Program-made: the position numbers and the translations under genes
Shown: one piece after another, positions 47,611-58,406 of the stretch
How positions within the stretch are numbered: the stretch's first letter is position 1
How the letters are laid out: each line of letters opens with the position of its first letter
Notes under the pieces: model-generated
What the model saw: the letters and a program-made list of their open reading frames with translations, nothing else
What the model was told of the DNA's origin: nothing
Databases searched by the model: none
Source: Combretum micranthum
Taxonomy: Eukaryota; Streptophyta; Magnoliopsida; Myrtales; Combretaceae
Direction: 5' to 3'
Length of the DNA stretch: 64,000 bases
NCBI GenBank assembly: GCA_024138025.1
Contig: JAMXBD010001393.1
Location: 186,001-250,000, forward strand

Positions 47611-47882
47611 GGGTGAATGCCGTGGATGGTATGTAAACTTTAACAAAATATGCAATTAGATATCTAAACTTTAAAATTGATTAATTTTGTACTTGAACTT
47701 TCCAATTGATCAATTTAGTACCTAGAAGATTTTTCATTTACGTTAGTAGTACTTTCGTCAAGTTATTTTAGATACTAGATTGATCGATTTTAAAGTTTAG
47801 ATAATAAATTGATTAATTTTAAAGTTTAGAAAAAGAATTATGTATTTTACCAAAATTTAGATGCTATTCATGATATTATTTC
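47611..47882. mobile_element. fold-back MITE, about 272 bp
   Basis: Most of the element is palindromic. The unit TATCTAAACTTTAAAATTGAT occurs near the left end, and again twice in reverse orientation in the right half. The ends GGGTGAATGCCGTGGATGGT and, in reverse, GAAATAATATCATGAATAGC pair imperfectly. No target duplication was seen. Confidence 0.6.
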
Positions 47883-49861
47883 ATATTTAATTTATTTTTT
47901 CCTTTTTGGGGGAATCCGGTAGGTTTTAAGGAAACGTGATTTTTTTTTTTTTTTTTTTTTTTGAAGGAGAAGAGTTCAGGCAATGTCAGTTTAATCATCT
48001 TCTGAAATGGGTTGATCAATTATTTGACAAAGCGCCAATTTTTCTTTCAAGCAATGGCTTCTTAAAAATGTTTAAGAACTTATTATGTACCAATGTAAGT
48101 TCGTGGAGCAATAATAATAATAATGACCATAGTAAATTACTACATGTGCAATTAATTAAGATTATTTTCAGAGGGTACAACGGTAAATATATTCTTTATG
48201 TGGGTATTGAGACGAATAGCAAATAATTATAAAATATTATTTTGAAAAAATACATACAAATTACAATTTTATAAAATCCTAAAATACGGGCCATATTTTT
48301 GTAAATTTCCCCAGTGCAGATCCATATGGGTTAGTTGAAAATGATTTATGAAGGTAAATTCGTGGAAGGAGCTTACCATTTATCGGACTGAACAAAATAT
48401 TTCTTTGAACGGACTTTTCTATCCAATCACAGGAGATAAAATTTTGCTATTCCAAGTCTCCATTGTGATTTTATGAATAAACATTTAACACATTTTATGA
48501 AGTGTTTTATATATTTTAGAGATTTTTTTTAATTAATTTATTTAACACGTGTTAAATATTTATTCACGAGAATACATTAAAGATAGCAAATTTGAAACAA
48601 TAAACTTCTTTTCGGATATAATAATGCGTTGGTGTCCATCAATTTCGGCTTTGGAAAAGAGAAAGCCAAGTAAATAAAGCGGAAAAGACGGACTTTCAAG
48701 CTTGTAGATCCGCAAACACCTCAAAAAGCATCTCTCAAGTCCAAGCAGTGATTCAATCCAACTTGGCCTAGCCATGATGCGTCCAGCCATGAACCCAACC
48801 TGATAGGATGGATTTGACTAGTCAAGTAGACCTGTTATGGTCCGTGAGTCCATCAGTTGGATTTATGGATCCAATAGATCCTTAAGAGTTTTCATTAAAA
48901 AATAAAAAATAAATAAATAAATGACTTAAAAATTAAATTAATTATTAAAAGGAGACATGTTAAACCCATCCTGACCCAAAAGTTGGACCCGATCCACCTC
49001 TTACATTAGGCAGTTATGGGTATCAATGATTTAGACCTAGACCTAGTTAAAAAAAATAAAAAGTAAAAGGTTTTTCAAAATAGCCGACATTGTGTTATCT
49101 TAGCGTTGGCTATAAATATGACCAAATAATAATTAGAATATTATATTAAAGGTCTCCTATTGGTTTTACTAAGCAAAGCTTCACCCATGAAATGATTTGT
49201 AAAACAAAAACCAGTTTTGGAAAATTTTTGAGGTTTTATTTATTTTTATGTAACCCATTAAATAGGAGTCAGATTTATATATAACAACCTCCCACTGAGT
49301 GTTTTATGCAAATGTTGCTAATTTTGTTTTGGGAAATAATGAATATGCATGCTTTTAATTGGAATTTATCATTCGGCTTCGTTTCTAATGATTTCTTCGG
49401 TTTTTCTATCGTTATACAACTCGTAAACTATACAAATCATATTTAGAAAGTTTTTTTACATTAACTCAGCATTTCGTTGCAATAATAGCACAAGACGAGG
49501 AGAATTAAACAGTATAATATAAAAATACTGAATAGAACAACCTCTTATACCATATTTGGTATATATTGTACTGAATAGTATTGAATATATTTTTATTAAG
49601 AGATTTTATTTTATCTAGTTTTAATATTTTTGTACAATCAAACGTAAATGATCAAAAGTTAAGTTTTCTTCTAATTTTATGAAAAAAAATTTAGCTAATT
49701 TTTAATACTTTTTATAAATCCAACATGGTATAACTATCTTTATCCAGTACAATAATTTAACTAAACGCTGTCCTCTGCTCTGATAATACTAATAATTCTT
49801 GTTAAGGGGTCATATTCGTATTTTTGTTTTCCTACTTCGGGAAAAGGAAATTAATATTAAT
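47883..49861. other. non-coding stretch
   Basis: No gene recognised. There is a long T run at 47941-47961. A GGATCCA/GGGTCC-rich patch at 48830-49030 may be an old hAT derivative but has no clear ends. Confidence 0.4.
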
Positions 49862-50150
49862 TTTTTTAAAAAAATTACAAAAGCCACTAGGATAAAAATA
49901 ACCCAAGAATAGGCAAGTTGAACTGTTTTGAAGAGACGAGGTCATTAGTGGCCGACCTCGTCTCTTCAAGAGACGAGGTTAGTGTATTTCCACTGACCTC
50001 GTCTCTTGAAGAGACGAGGTTAAATCTTTAACATCGTCTCTTGAAGAGACGAGGTCGGCCACTAATGACCTCGTCTCTTCAAGACGAGTTCAACTTGCCT
50101 ATTTTTAAGATTATTTTTTCATCACGTGGATTTATGTAATTTTTTTTGGA
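49862..50150. mobile_element. fold-back (MITE-like) element, copy 1
   Basis: The outer arms pair from about 49870 to 50145: AAAAATTACAAAAGCCAC on the left and, in reverse, AAAAATTACATAAATCCAC on the right, followed in both by AATAGGCAAGTTGAACT. The core is the long hairpin 49912-50099. Two diverged relatives lie at 51530-51828 and 52235-52485. The shared outer arms define a family. No target duplication was identified. Confidence 0.75.
49912..50099. repeat. long hairpin built from palindromic units
   Basis: The left arm 49912-49980 pairs with 50030-50099 over about 69 bp, with one small indel cluster and one other mismatch. Inside, a 23-bp palindromic unit with arms CCTCGTCTCTT and AAGAGACGAGG occurs near 49956, 49997 and (nearly complete) 50034, with half-units at both ends. 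If transcribed it would form a long near-perfect double-stranded RNA. Confidence 0.9.
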
Positions 50151-50989
50151 AAGATAGTTATTTTTTTCCTTAATCCTCCTACTTCAGTTGTACTACTATC
50201 AAAAGTAGATAGAAAAAAAAAAATAAAAGTAATTATATTATAAAATAATCGCAGGTGTTTGGTTGCGTTTGGAATCATGTTCGCTGCCGTTTTATCATAA
50301 TGTATTTTGATATGGTAGGCCAAGTCACATATCATGTCGCGTGTCAGCATCCTTAATAATGGGTGTATGGTAGGATTGCTTAAAATACTATATCAATAAT
50401 TTAAGTAATTTTTATTCTTAAGTAATTTTATATTTTATTCATAAATTATTTTAAAAGAGTTGTTTAATATTTTTTAAATAATTTATTATTTTAATTGAGT
50501 TAAGAAAATTATTTTTTGAGTTTTTTAATTAAATAATTTTTAAATTGATTCTTATATAAGAAACTTTATTTTATTGATTAAATGAAATTATTTGATCTTG
50601 ACCATACAACAAAGCAAAGAATGTGTACAACTTGACTTTAAGAAAAGGAAAAGAGAGAAAAAAAAAAAAAAAAGAAAAGAAAAGGCGGGGGGTGGGAAAG
50701 GAAGGAATGGAGGCCGGCTCTTGTTTCTAACTTTATTCCATTAAATTCCATAGGAAAAGAGCTTTATTCCCTTTTCTTGGGCTTATGCCAAAACAGTTGA
50801 ACAGCCAGATAGGATACAGCTAAAACCTAATAAAAAAAGATATAAATTTGAATAAAGTTGAACTGAAATATTTTAGAATTCGACTTTATTGAATCTCAAA
50901 AAAAGTAAGGATACCTATTAATAAATGTTACGTTGTGTGTAGAGGATACAGTTACAAACCAGTTGAGCTATTCGATCTTAATTCATTTT
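50151..50989. other. non-coding stretch
   Basis: AT-rich, with purine runs at 50640-50700. No gene recognised. Confidence 0.5.
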
Positions 50990-51392
50990 AGGTTCAGCTT
51001 AACTTGTTTAGCTAATCGAGTTAAGCTCGAGCTCAAGCTTGAGCTCGAACTTAGACTTAGACTTATCTAGCTAAACAAGCTGAAGTTGAGTTTTTTTTTT
51101 TTTTTTTCAAGTTCATGAGCCAACTTGCTAATACACTTGTTAAGGTCTCGTGGGCTAGTTTGTGAACAAACTCATTAAAGGCTCGTTTAGCTAAATAAAC
51201 TTGAACTCGTGCTCAAGCTCGTTTAATTAAATGAGCATAATGAACTTAATCCAGACTCATAAATCTTGAATGGGCTCGAACTTGAGTGTGTATATTTCAG
51301 ATTCGTTAAAAACCTGACTCGACTCAAGCCTGTTAATTTATTAAATGAGCTAAGTCCAAGCCTTCCAAAACCTGACTCATTTGCATCGCTAC
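50990..51392. repeat. AGCTCGAGCT-rich repeat, probable hAT derivative
   Basis: The region is dense in AGCTCGAGCTCAAGCTTGAGC-type text, GCTCGTTTAGCTAAA and GAACTTGA motifs on both strands, typical of a common plant hAT-derived repeat. The right end, in reverse, reads TAGCGATGCAAATGAGTCAG, a hAT-like terminus. The left end may be TAGAGGATACAGTTAC at 50940. No target duplication confirms it. Confidence 0.4.
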
Positions 51393-51529
51393 TAAGGGAC
51401 TGGACATCCAAATAAAGAAATTGATAAAATTATATGATTTATCAAATTAAGTAAATGATAAATACTTAACCTATTTATTTTTCTAGACTTTTATTGAAAA
51501 TAGATAAAAAAAAAAATGATAATTTAATA

Positions 51530-51828
51530 AATATTATAAAAATTCTATTAAGGCAAGAATAATAAAAAAAAAATTGGGTTGCTGAACTTTTATTTTGAAG
51601 AGATGGAATTGAATTATAATAAACTTATTTTTTCAACATACGGGTTTAGTGTAACTAAAGAGACAGTTTATATTTAGAAGATGAGTTCAATAAAACTTTT
51701 AATGAGTTCCTCTATTCAACATACAAGTTTAATACAATGTAAATAGGATTCGTTTTTTTGAGGATACGAGTTCAAATTGATTAGTTTTTGGATTATTTTT
51801 ATTGCAATAATCATTTTTGTAATTTTCT
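51530..51828. mobile_element. fold-back element, copy 2 (diverged)
   Basis: The right end in reverse reads AAAATTACAAAAATGATTAT, then ATAAAAATAATCC and TTTGAACTCGT, matching the outer arm of the element at 49862-50150. The left arm has AAGAATAATAAAA and GCTGAACTT. The inner palindrome is largely lost. Confidence 0.5.
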
Positions 51829-52234
51829 TTTAAAATATTATTTTTTTTTTTCCTTTTCCCAAATAGTGTTGGAACTCGGAATATTGGTCAAATTACCAGA
51901 TTAAAGGCAAAGATTTTAAAAAAGAAAAAGAAAAAAGGAAAGGTCAAAAAATAAAAAAAGAAAAAGAAAAAGAAAAAGCAAGTCTGCCATCATTGCAGGC
52001 GCCTTCATTAGCATTAGTATTTTTAATGGCAAAGGCGCAGAAAATAAGATATCGTGAAAGGAAGTGCCCCAAGTCTTTTTACGGTCAAAGGTGAAGCTAG
52101 CTTATCGATGTTGAAAAATTATTGTACCAACGATGCTTTATTGATGTTTGAAGCACTTTTGAAATAGTTTTGGCAAAAGAATATAAAAGATAAATCAATG
52201 TTCTTGGATTAAAAAAATAATAATAACTTTTTCT

Positions 52235-52485
52235 AAAAAATTACACAAACACTACGAGATAAAAAATAATCTTAAAAATAGATATGTTAAACTCGTTTTT
52301 TAAAGAGACAATGATAAAATCAATCTATTTCTTAAAGAAACGGGTTTGATTTATCTAAAATTAGGATTATATTTATTTAAATTGTATTTTTGTAATTTTT
52401 TTATTAAATTCATTTTTTCGAAAGAAGAATTCAACTTACCTAAAATTAAGATTATTTTCACTCATATTTTTATAAATTTAAAAAA
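52235..52485. mobile_element. fold-back element, copy 3 (diverged)
   Basis: The left arm reads AAAAATTACACAAACACTAC, then AAAATAATCTTAAAAATAG and TTAAACTCG. The right arm in reverse reads AAAATAATCTTAATTTTAGG and TAAGTTGAATTC. It is the same family as 49862-50150. It ends about 110 bp before the promoter of TNL pseudogene B. Confidence 0.55.
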
Positions 52486-52589
52486 AATCAATATTAATAT
52501 CCTCTTCCCCATCGGTTTTTTTGACTTTTTTGTTTTTTCCCTTATTATAGTCAACTTCTGATTCCCCACATACTTAAAAAGGACCAAAA

Positions 52590-52696
52590 AAGTATATATA
52601 ATATATAAAGAGTGTATTGTGTTATAATATAGGAAGGCCATAACCAAGTATTTGTCAGTATCTTTACATCCACCTTCAGTGCAAACATTTTTAACA
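52590..52696 (+). promoter_or_regulatory. core promoter and leader of TNL pseudogene B
   Basis: A TATATATAATATATAAA block at 52593-52609 is followed by the conserved leader (AGGCCATAACCAA, then ACATCCACC) also found before gene A. This supports the start at 52697. Confidence 0.5.
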
Positions 52697-54385
52697 ATGA
52701 AGGCGTTTTTTGGCTTTGGCCGTTATCGGCAAAAAGAAAAGAAAATGATGAAAGATGAGGCAATAACTTCGACTTCAGGAGCATCAACTAGCACAAGACC
52801 TTTAAGCAGGGACTTTCAAGTTTTCCTTAATTTTCGAGGACCCGACAGCCGTTGTACAGTCGTTGATGTTATAGTTAATGCGTTGAGTCGTGCTGGAGTT
52901 CGGGTCTTCTACGACGATGAGAGTAATAGGCAAGGGAAAGTGATTGGAGAAGAGCTGAAGGAAGCGATTGTCAACTCCAAAATATACATCCCCCCATTTT
53001 CTCCAGGGATTATGCATCCAGTAGGTGGTGCCCTCCGGAGCTAGAACTAATAGTGGAGTGCTGGAAGCTTCGCAGGGGCACGAGGACGAGAAACGATTTT
53101 ACCAATCTTTTACGATGTCAATGTTTCCCTTAAATCAAAACAGTATACGACCGCCTTGAAAAAGCACAAGAAGAAGCTCGGTGAAAATGTGGTAAAGCCG
53201 TGAAGGTCGCGCTCAGAAAGCAGCCACAATTCGTGGACTAGACACACGTAAGCATGGGTAATGTCAATTTATCTACAATACTTGATTTTGTCTTTAACTT
53301 CATAGTTTTTAATATGTCTTAACTTATAAGTTTAAATAAGTTGCAAAACAATTAATTTCTTCATGATTAATTTAGTATTATTTTAATTCTATGAAAAGGA
53401 TTTCGATCAAGTCCGATAAATTTTTCATTTACTAAATCAATTTGTAATTGAAAAGATAAAGTTGTGTTTAGCTTTTAGAGAACTTGCTATAGCTGTTGCT
53501 CCGTGGGTAAATATATGAGTGAAGTTAACACGCCACTGTGTCTGCAGTTACTAAGAAAAAACTATGTTTTCTGCAACGCTAGTGTTTAGATGGCTGAAAT
53601 TTTGTTTTTTTTTAATTAGTTTAACTGAGCTTACGAAGCTCGTGGTGGAAGAAGTTTGTGCAAATTATGTACAACATGTGATTTGGAGAAGTTGCCCGAT
53701 AGCTACGTTGGAATTGACGATTCAAGGAAGATGTCATAAGTTGATAGGTCTAGAAACCCATGATGTTCGATTTGTTGTCATTCATGGAACTAGTGGCGTA
53801 GAAAGACGACTCTTGCAAGGCTAGTTTTCCATAAAATTTCTTCCAACTTTCGACAAGGAGTTGCCTTTCTATTAGATGTCCGCGAGAAGTCTCGTACAAC
53901 TGGTATTGTGAACTTGCAAAAGGATTTGTTATCACAACTCCGTGGGTGAAATTTTCATCTCTTCCGGAATGATGATCTGGAACACACTTCTCCAAACTAG
54001 AGTGAAGGACAAAAAATGCTTATTTTCTTAGATGACCTATAGCAGCGAGCAACTGCTAAAACTTGCTGGTGAAACTTGGTGTATGGTATTTGGAAGTAGG
54101 ATCATTTTAACCACCAGAAATATTGGAATATTGCCTAAGAATGAAGGTTTTCACCGGTACAAAATGCAAAAATGAAATCTGATGATGCTCTGAAGCTCTT
54201 CAGTAGACTTGTCTTCGAAAGTGACTCACCTCCAAAAGAATATAATGAGATTTCGAAAGAAGTAGTACAAACAACTGGGGGACTTCCTTTGGCTATTAAT
54301 GTCATAGCTCCCTTATTCAGATATAGGAAGCATCCATGGGGGGGTACACTTGAGAAGCTTAAGAAAGAGATTGATAAAGATGTGG
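52697..54385 (+). pseudogene. TNL pseudogene B (TIR plus partial NB-ARC)
   Basis: Exon 1, 52697-53257, encodes MKAFFGFGRY..., then the TIR with FLNFRGPDSR and FYDDESNRQGKVIGEEL. A C-run of six, where gene A has four, shifts the frame near 52995. Further one-base losses follow (TGCTGG-AAG, GAG-AAACG). The intron is 53258-53619, phase 2 as in A. Exon 2 has a P-loop GTSGV broken by a missing G near 53801. A stop at 54040-54042 cuts kinase-2 after LDDL. GLPLA is present (GGLPLAINVIAPLF). Similarity to NB-ARC ends near 54385, right after LEKLKKEIDKDV, and the sequence passes without intergenic DNA into the N-terminal linker of C. The ARC2 half and the LRR are missing. Confidence 0.85.
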
Positions 54386-57300
54386 TAGAAGCAACAACGA
54401 CTAGTGAACACGTTCAACCAGGAACTTTGAGGTGTTCCTCAACTACCAAGGACCCGAGAGTCGTTCTAAAGTCGTCAATGCTCTCTGTGATTTCTTAGTT
54501 CGTGCTGGAGTCCAGGTTTTCTATGACAACGAAAGCATTAGGCCAAAAGGGGAAATCATTGAAGGAGAATTGATGGAAGCCATCATTAACTCCAAGATCT
54601 ACATCCCTATTTCTCTAGGGACTATGCATCCAGTAGGTGGAGCCTCCTTGAACTACAAAAAATTATAGAATGCTGGGAAGCTTCACAAGAGCAAGAGGAG
54701 GAGAAAACAATTTTACCCATCTTCTATAATGTGGATTTTAGGGATGTCGGACTACAAACTAAAGTATACACCACTGACCTACAAAGGCACAAGGATGTGT
54801 TAGGTGAAGATGCCGTGAAGCCGTGGGAGATCGCACTTCAAAAGGTTGCCAAAATCAAGGGATGGAACATGCATAATCAAGGGTAATGTTCATGTTAATT
54901 GGATTTAGTTATTGGTTTTGCCTTTGGATTTAATTTTTGGAAAAAGTATAAATTAATTTTTAACTTTACCTTATCTATATTTTTTAACTTTCGTTTTTAG
55001 TTTAATCGGGTCTCAAATTCTTAATGCTTTTAATGTTTAAAAAAAATTTCTTCCATGTTTAACACTTGTGAGCTTGTTATAAAAAGATGAATCAGGTGTT
55101 TAACTTTTAAAAGATCTGCATAACACTATTCCATGGGTAATTAAGGGAATTAAGGTAGTGAACATGCCGTCGTCTATATAACTGTAATAATATGGGATAA
55201 CTAATGATTTGTCAAACTTAAATGAACAGAGAAGTCATATATTTTGCTGTGTTAGCTATAGGTTCTTATCCAATGGAAATTTCATTGGTTTGATTGTTAT
55301 GGAATACACTATTTGATAAACTGCAGCTTATAACATTAAGTGTTCAAATGGTTACAATTGTGCTTTTTTTTTTTTTTAGGCTGTCTTGGCTTGCGAAACC
55401 TATAGCGGAAGACATCTGTCGTAAGTTATGGAGAAATAGTGACTTGGAGAAGGTACCCGATGACTATGTTGGAATGAGCAACGCAATGGAAGACATCATG
55501 AAGTTTTTAGATGTAGACGCCCACGATGTTCGATTTGTCACCATTCACGGCATTAGTGGTGTGGGAAAGACTACTCTCGCGAGGCTTGTTTACCATAAAA
55601 TCTCTACTCATTTTCCAGAAGGTTGCTTTTCTTTCAGATGTTTGTGGCCAGTGTCATACTACTGGTATTACGAACATGCAAAGGAACTTAATATTACAAC
55701 TTCTTGAGGTGAGTTTGTTCGATCTTAGTGACGTTAACCAAGGGGTGAACATTCTCAAAGAAAGATTAAACCACAAGAAAGTGCTTATTGTCCTAGATAA
55801 CCTAGACAATAGTGACCAATTATGCAATTTAGCTGGTCATGCTTCATGGTTTGGTAAAGGAAGTAGAATCATTGTAACAACTACAGATAATGGAGTAGTG
55901 TCTAAAGTTGGAGGTGTTCATCAATACAAAATGCAAGAACTGAAATTTGATGATGCTCTGAAGCTCTTCGTAGATTGGTATTTAGTAGTGATTTGCCCTC
56001 GAAGGACTATCATGATATTTTGAGAGAAGTAGTAGATACAACAAGAGGACTTCCTCTTGCTATTACTACCATAGCTCCCTTATTTAGAAACAATAGTATA
56101 GATGTATGGAAAGGTACACTTGAGAAAGTGGTTCATAAGGACTTCAAAGAAACGTTGATCATGAGTTACAAGCAATTGGACTACAATGAGAGAGAAATTT
56201 TTCTTGATATCGCTTGTTTGTTCATTGATAAAGAAATTGAAGATGCAACTTATTATTGGGAAGCTCGACAACTTTTCCCAAAACTTGGAATCAAGATTCT
56301 CAAAAATATGTCTCTTATAGAGATTGTTGATGGAAATCAGCTACAAATGCATGATCTCCTTAGAGATTTTGGAAGAAATCTTGTTGATGAGGAATTTAAT
56401 ATTCCCGAAAGGCGCAGTAGGTTGTGGTCACCGGAAACAACTCTTAGCGTTTTACGTTCGGAGAAGGTAAACAATGACTTTACCTCATTTTATTAAGAAA
56501 TAAATTAAAATTCTCACTTTGTCTACTCGAGTTTCAATTGCTAGGGAACTGAAGAAGTGTTGGCTCTCAAACTTGGGAAACTCGATGCGAATTTCTATTT
56601 CAACTACAAACAATTTGCAAGCTTAACAAAACTCATGTTCCTTCAATTAGATGGTGGAATCTTTGAAAATGAGGATTTCAAGAATGTTTTTTCAGAATTG
56701 AGATGGCTTTCTTGGGATAATTGTCCAACTGAATTTAAAGCAACCAACTTGTCTTTCGAAAATTTAAACGTCCTTATGCTTTCAAAGAATCTAATCACTG
56801 ATGATTGGCATGGGTGGCGTGAACTCAAGGTATAGTGTCATTTTCGTTAATTTGATTTTGTCTTATTTACATCACATAATAGTTGTTTTACGAGTTTAAA
56901 GTAATTTGCAGGTAGCAAAGAATTTGAAAGTCCTCAAGTGCATAGAATGCCACCGGTTAACGAAGTCGCCGAACTTCTTTGATTTCCCACGGTTAGAGAA
57001 ATTGGTTTTAAAATTTTGCACAATGTTGAGAGAGATAGATTGGTCCATTGGCACACTGGAGCACCTTACTTACCTGGAAATCACGAGTCTCTTCAATATG
57101 AGATCACTACCTAAATCTATTGGTGGTCTAAAGACTTTATCAGTTCTAAAGCTAAAATTGGAGAATCTAATTGAGTTGCCTAGCTCAATTGGAGAGTTAG
57201 AGAATTTGAAGTATTTGTGCTTATGGTGTCCTAAGGTGAGAGAGCTTCCTAAATCAGTAGGGAATTTAAAGCTGTTAGTTGAGTTGGACATATCATATAC

Positions 57301-57418
57301 AACAATCACCAAGTTACCAAACTTTGTTACAAATCTCAAGAGTTTAAAGGTCTTCAAGTTACCATTGACCCAGCTCAATCCATCTAGCGAAAGGGAAATT
57401 GAAATCTCAAAAGAATGA
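54386..57418 (+). pseudogene. TNL pseudogene C (TIR-NB-ARC-LRR), several frameshifts
   Basis: TIR exon to 54882: linker EATTTSEHVQP, NFEVFLNYQGPESRS, FYDNESIRPKGE, and in the next frame SLLELQKIIECWEASQ. It ends at GG|GT like gene A. NB-ARC exon 55380-56466: P-loop GISGVGKTT intact, kinase-2 reads LDNLD (55796-55801 region), GSRIIVTTTDNG, GLPLA, and MHD intact at 56347-56355. LRR exons 56545-56829 and 56912-57418 are open and in phase, with LPSSIGELENLKYL and SVGNLKLLVELDIS repeats. One-base or two-base shifts lie near 54420, 54612, 55620 and 55969. It has no promoter or start codon of its own because its 5' end is fused to B. The LRR half is the best preserved of the cluster. Confidence 0.85.
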
Positions 57419-57924
57419 ATAGAATGGAGTTAAAAACTAGTTATGGTTATTGTATTGCTTCTTTTCTCATAGTGATATTGTCTCCCTTAATAGCTTTTTA
57501 TTGCAAAAAGATCAAATTTATGGCTATTTTTGCTATCATATGTTTTGTTTCTTGATGTTGAAGAAATAACTCATCTGTGTTAAACAATGTTAGGAGCATT
57601 AGTAAAAATTTAATGATATATGACATCTCTTGTGCATCTACAAACAAATTAAAACAAGTGGTATTAAAGCTTGATTAGATATTAAAATTACTGCTTTGAA
57701 GTTTATGTATTATCCAAATCACTGGTTCATGCTTCCCATTTTCGTAGAACTAGAACCGGACTTGTGAAAGCCGAATCAATTCTTGGTTCTGAGAAATTCA
57801 TGGTTTTCACAATTCGGTTCCAATTTCACCAAAACAGTGCAGTAATTTCTTTTTTAATTTGCTAATGCTAAAAAAACAAATAAATAAACCAAATACGTAA
57901 ATTTATAAAAATTACACAGAGGTT
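57419..57924. other. 3' flank of pseudogene C
   Basis: No further exon on the plus strand. A GAACTAGAACCGGAC patch at 57744-57768 is one arm of an inverted pair (the other is at 58881-58907). Confidence 0.5.
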
Positions 57925-58406
57925 AATCTCCAAAAGATTAATCTCCATCAGTTCAGGACAATCATCTTTCCCTAGACGGATAAACATTTCATATCTGAAA
58001 ATTTGGGAAGTGTACACAACGTCTGACAATTTCTGAACTCAAGTTCTTCTAGACTTGAAGGAAGAAGCTCTGGGATTGCATTTACACCCAAATCATAGAG
58101 ACAAAGAGATCTTAAGTTAGTGAGAAAGGAAAGATTTAGCAGTGACCCCATTGAAGAACCGGAAAAGCTCGGCTCCCCCAAACCAACGGGAAAGTTTGTC
58201 AATCCAGAAGACGGAGCCTCCGTAAAACCCAGAATCTCCACACGAGTTAAGTTACCTATCTCCTTAAGAACTTTAGTGAGCCCAGGCACATCAATGGCAC
58301 CAAATTCTACTAAATTACGCAGATTTCCGATGGAATTAGGCAATGTCTTAATGTCTATGTAAGGATAATCTTGTACAAATTTTAATATTTGCAACTGCTT
58401 CTGCAA
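57925..58406 (-). pseudogene. distal LRR fragment of a TNL, inverted
   Basis: The minus strand encodes about 144 residues of leucine-rich repeat: LPNSIGNLRNLVEFGAID, VLKEIGNLTRVEILGF, LSFLTNLRSLCLYDLGV and LPSSLEELEFRNCQTLCTLP. A stop at about 57974 is followed, one frame over, by LGKDDCPELMEI, a typical LRR continuation. It fits the C-terminal LRR of a TNL like A or C, a part neither of them now has. It has no TIR or NB-ARC upstream on its strand (58407-60500). The opposite-strand frame 58120-58362 is a shadow. Confidence 0.75.

Noticed and set aside
48830..49030. hAT-like element suggested by GGATCC/GGGTCC-rich text
   Set aside because: No matching inverted ends or 8-bp target duplication could be found.
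58120..58362. plus-strand frame opposite the LRR fragment
   Set aside because: It is the antisense shadow of the LRR fragment. The minus-strand reading has clear leucine-rich repeats.
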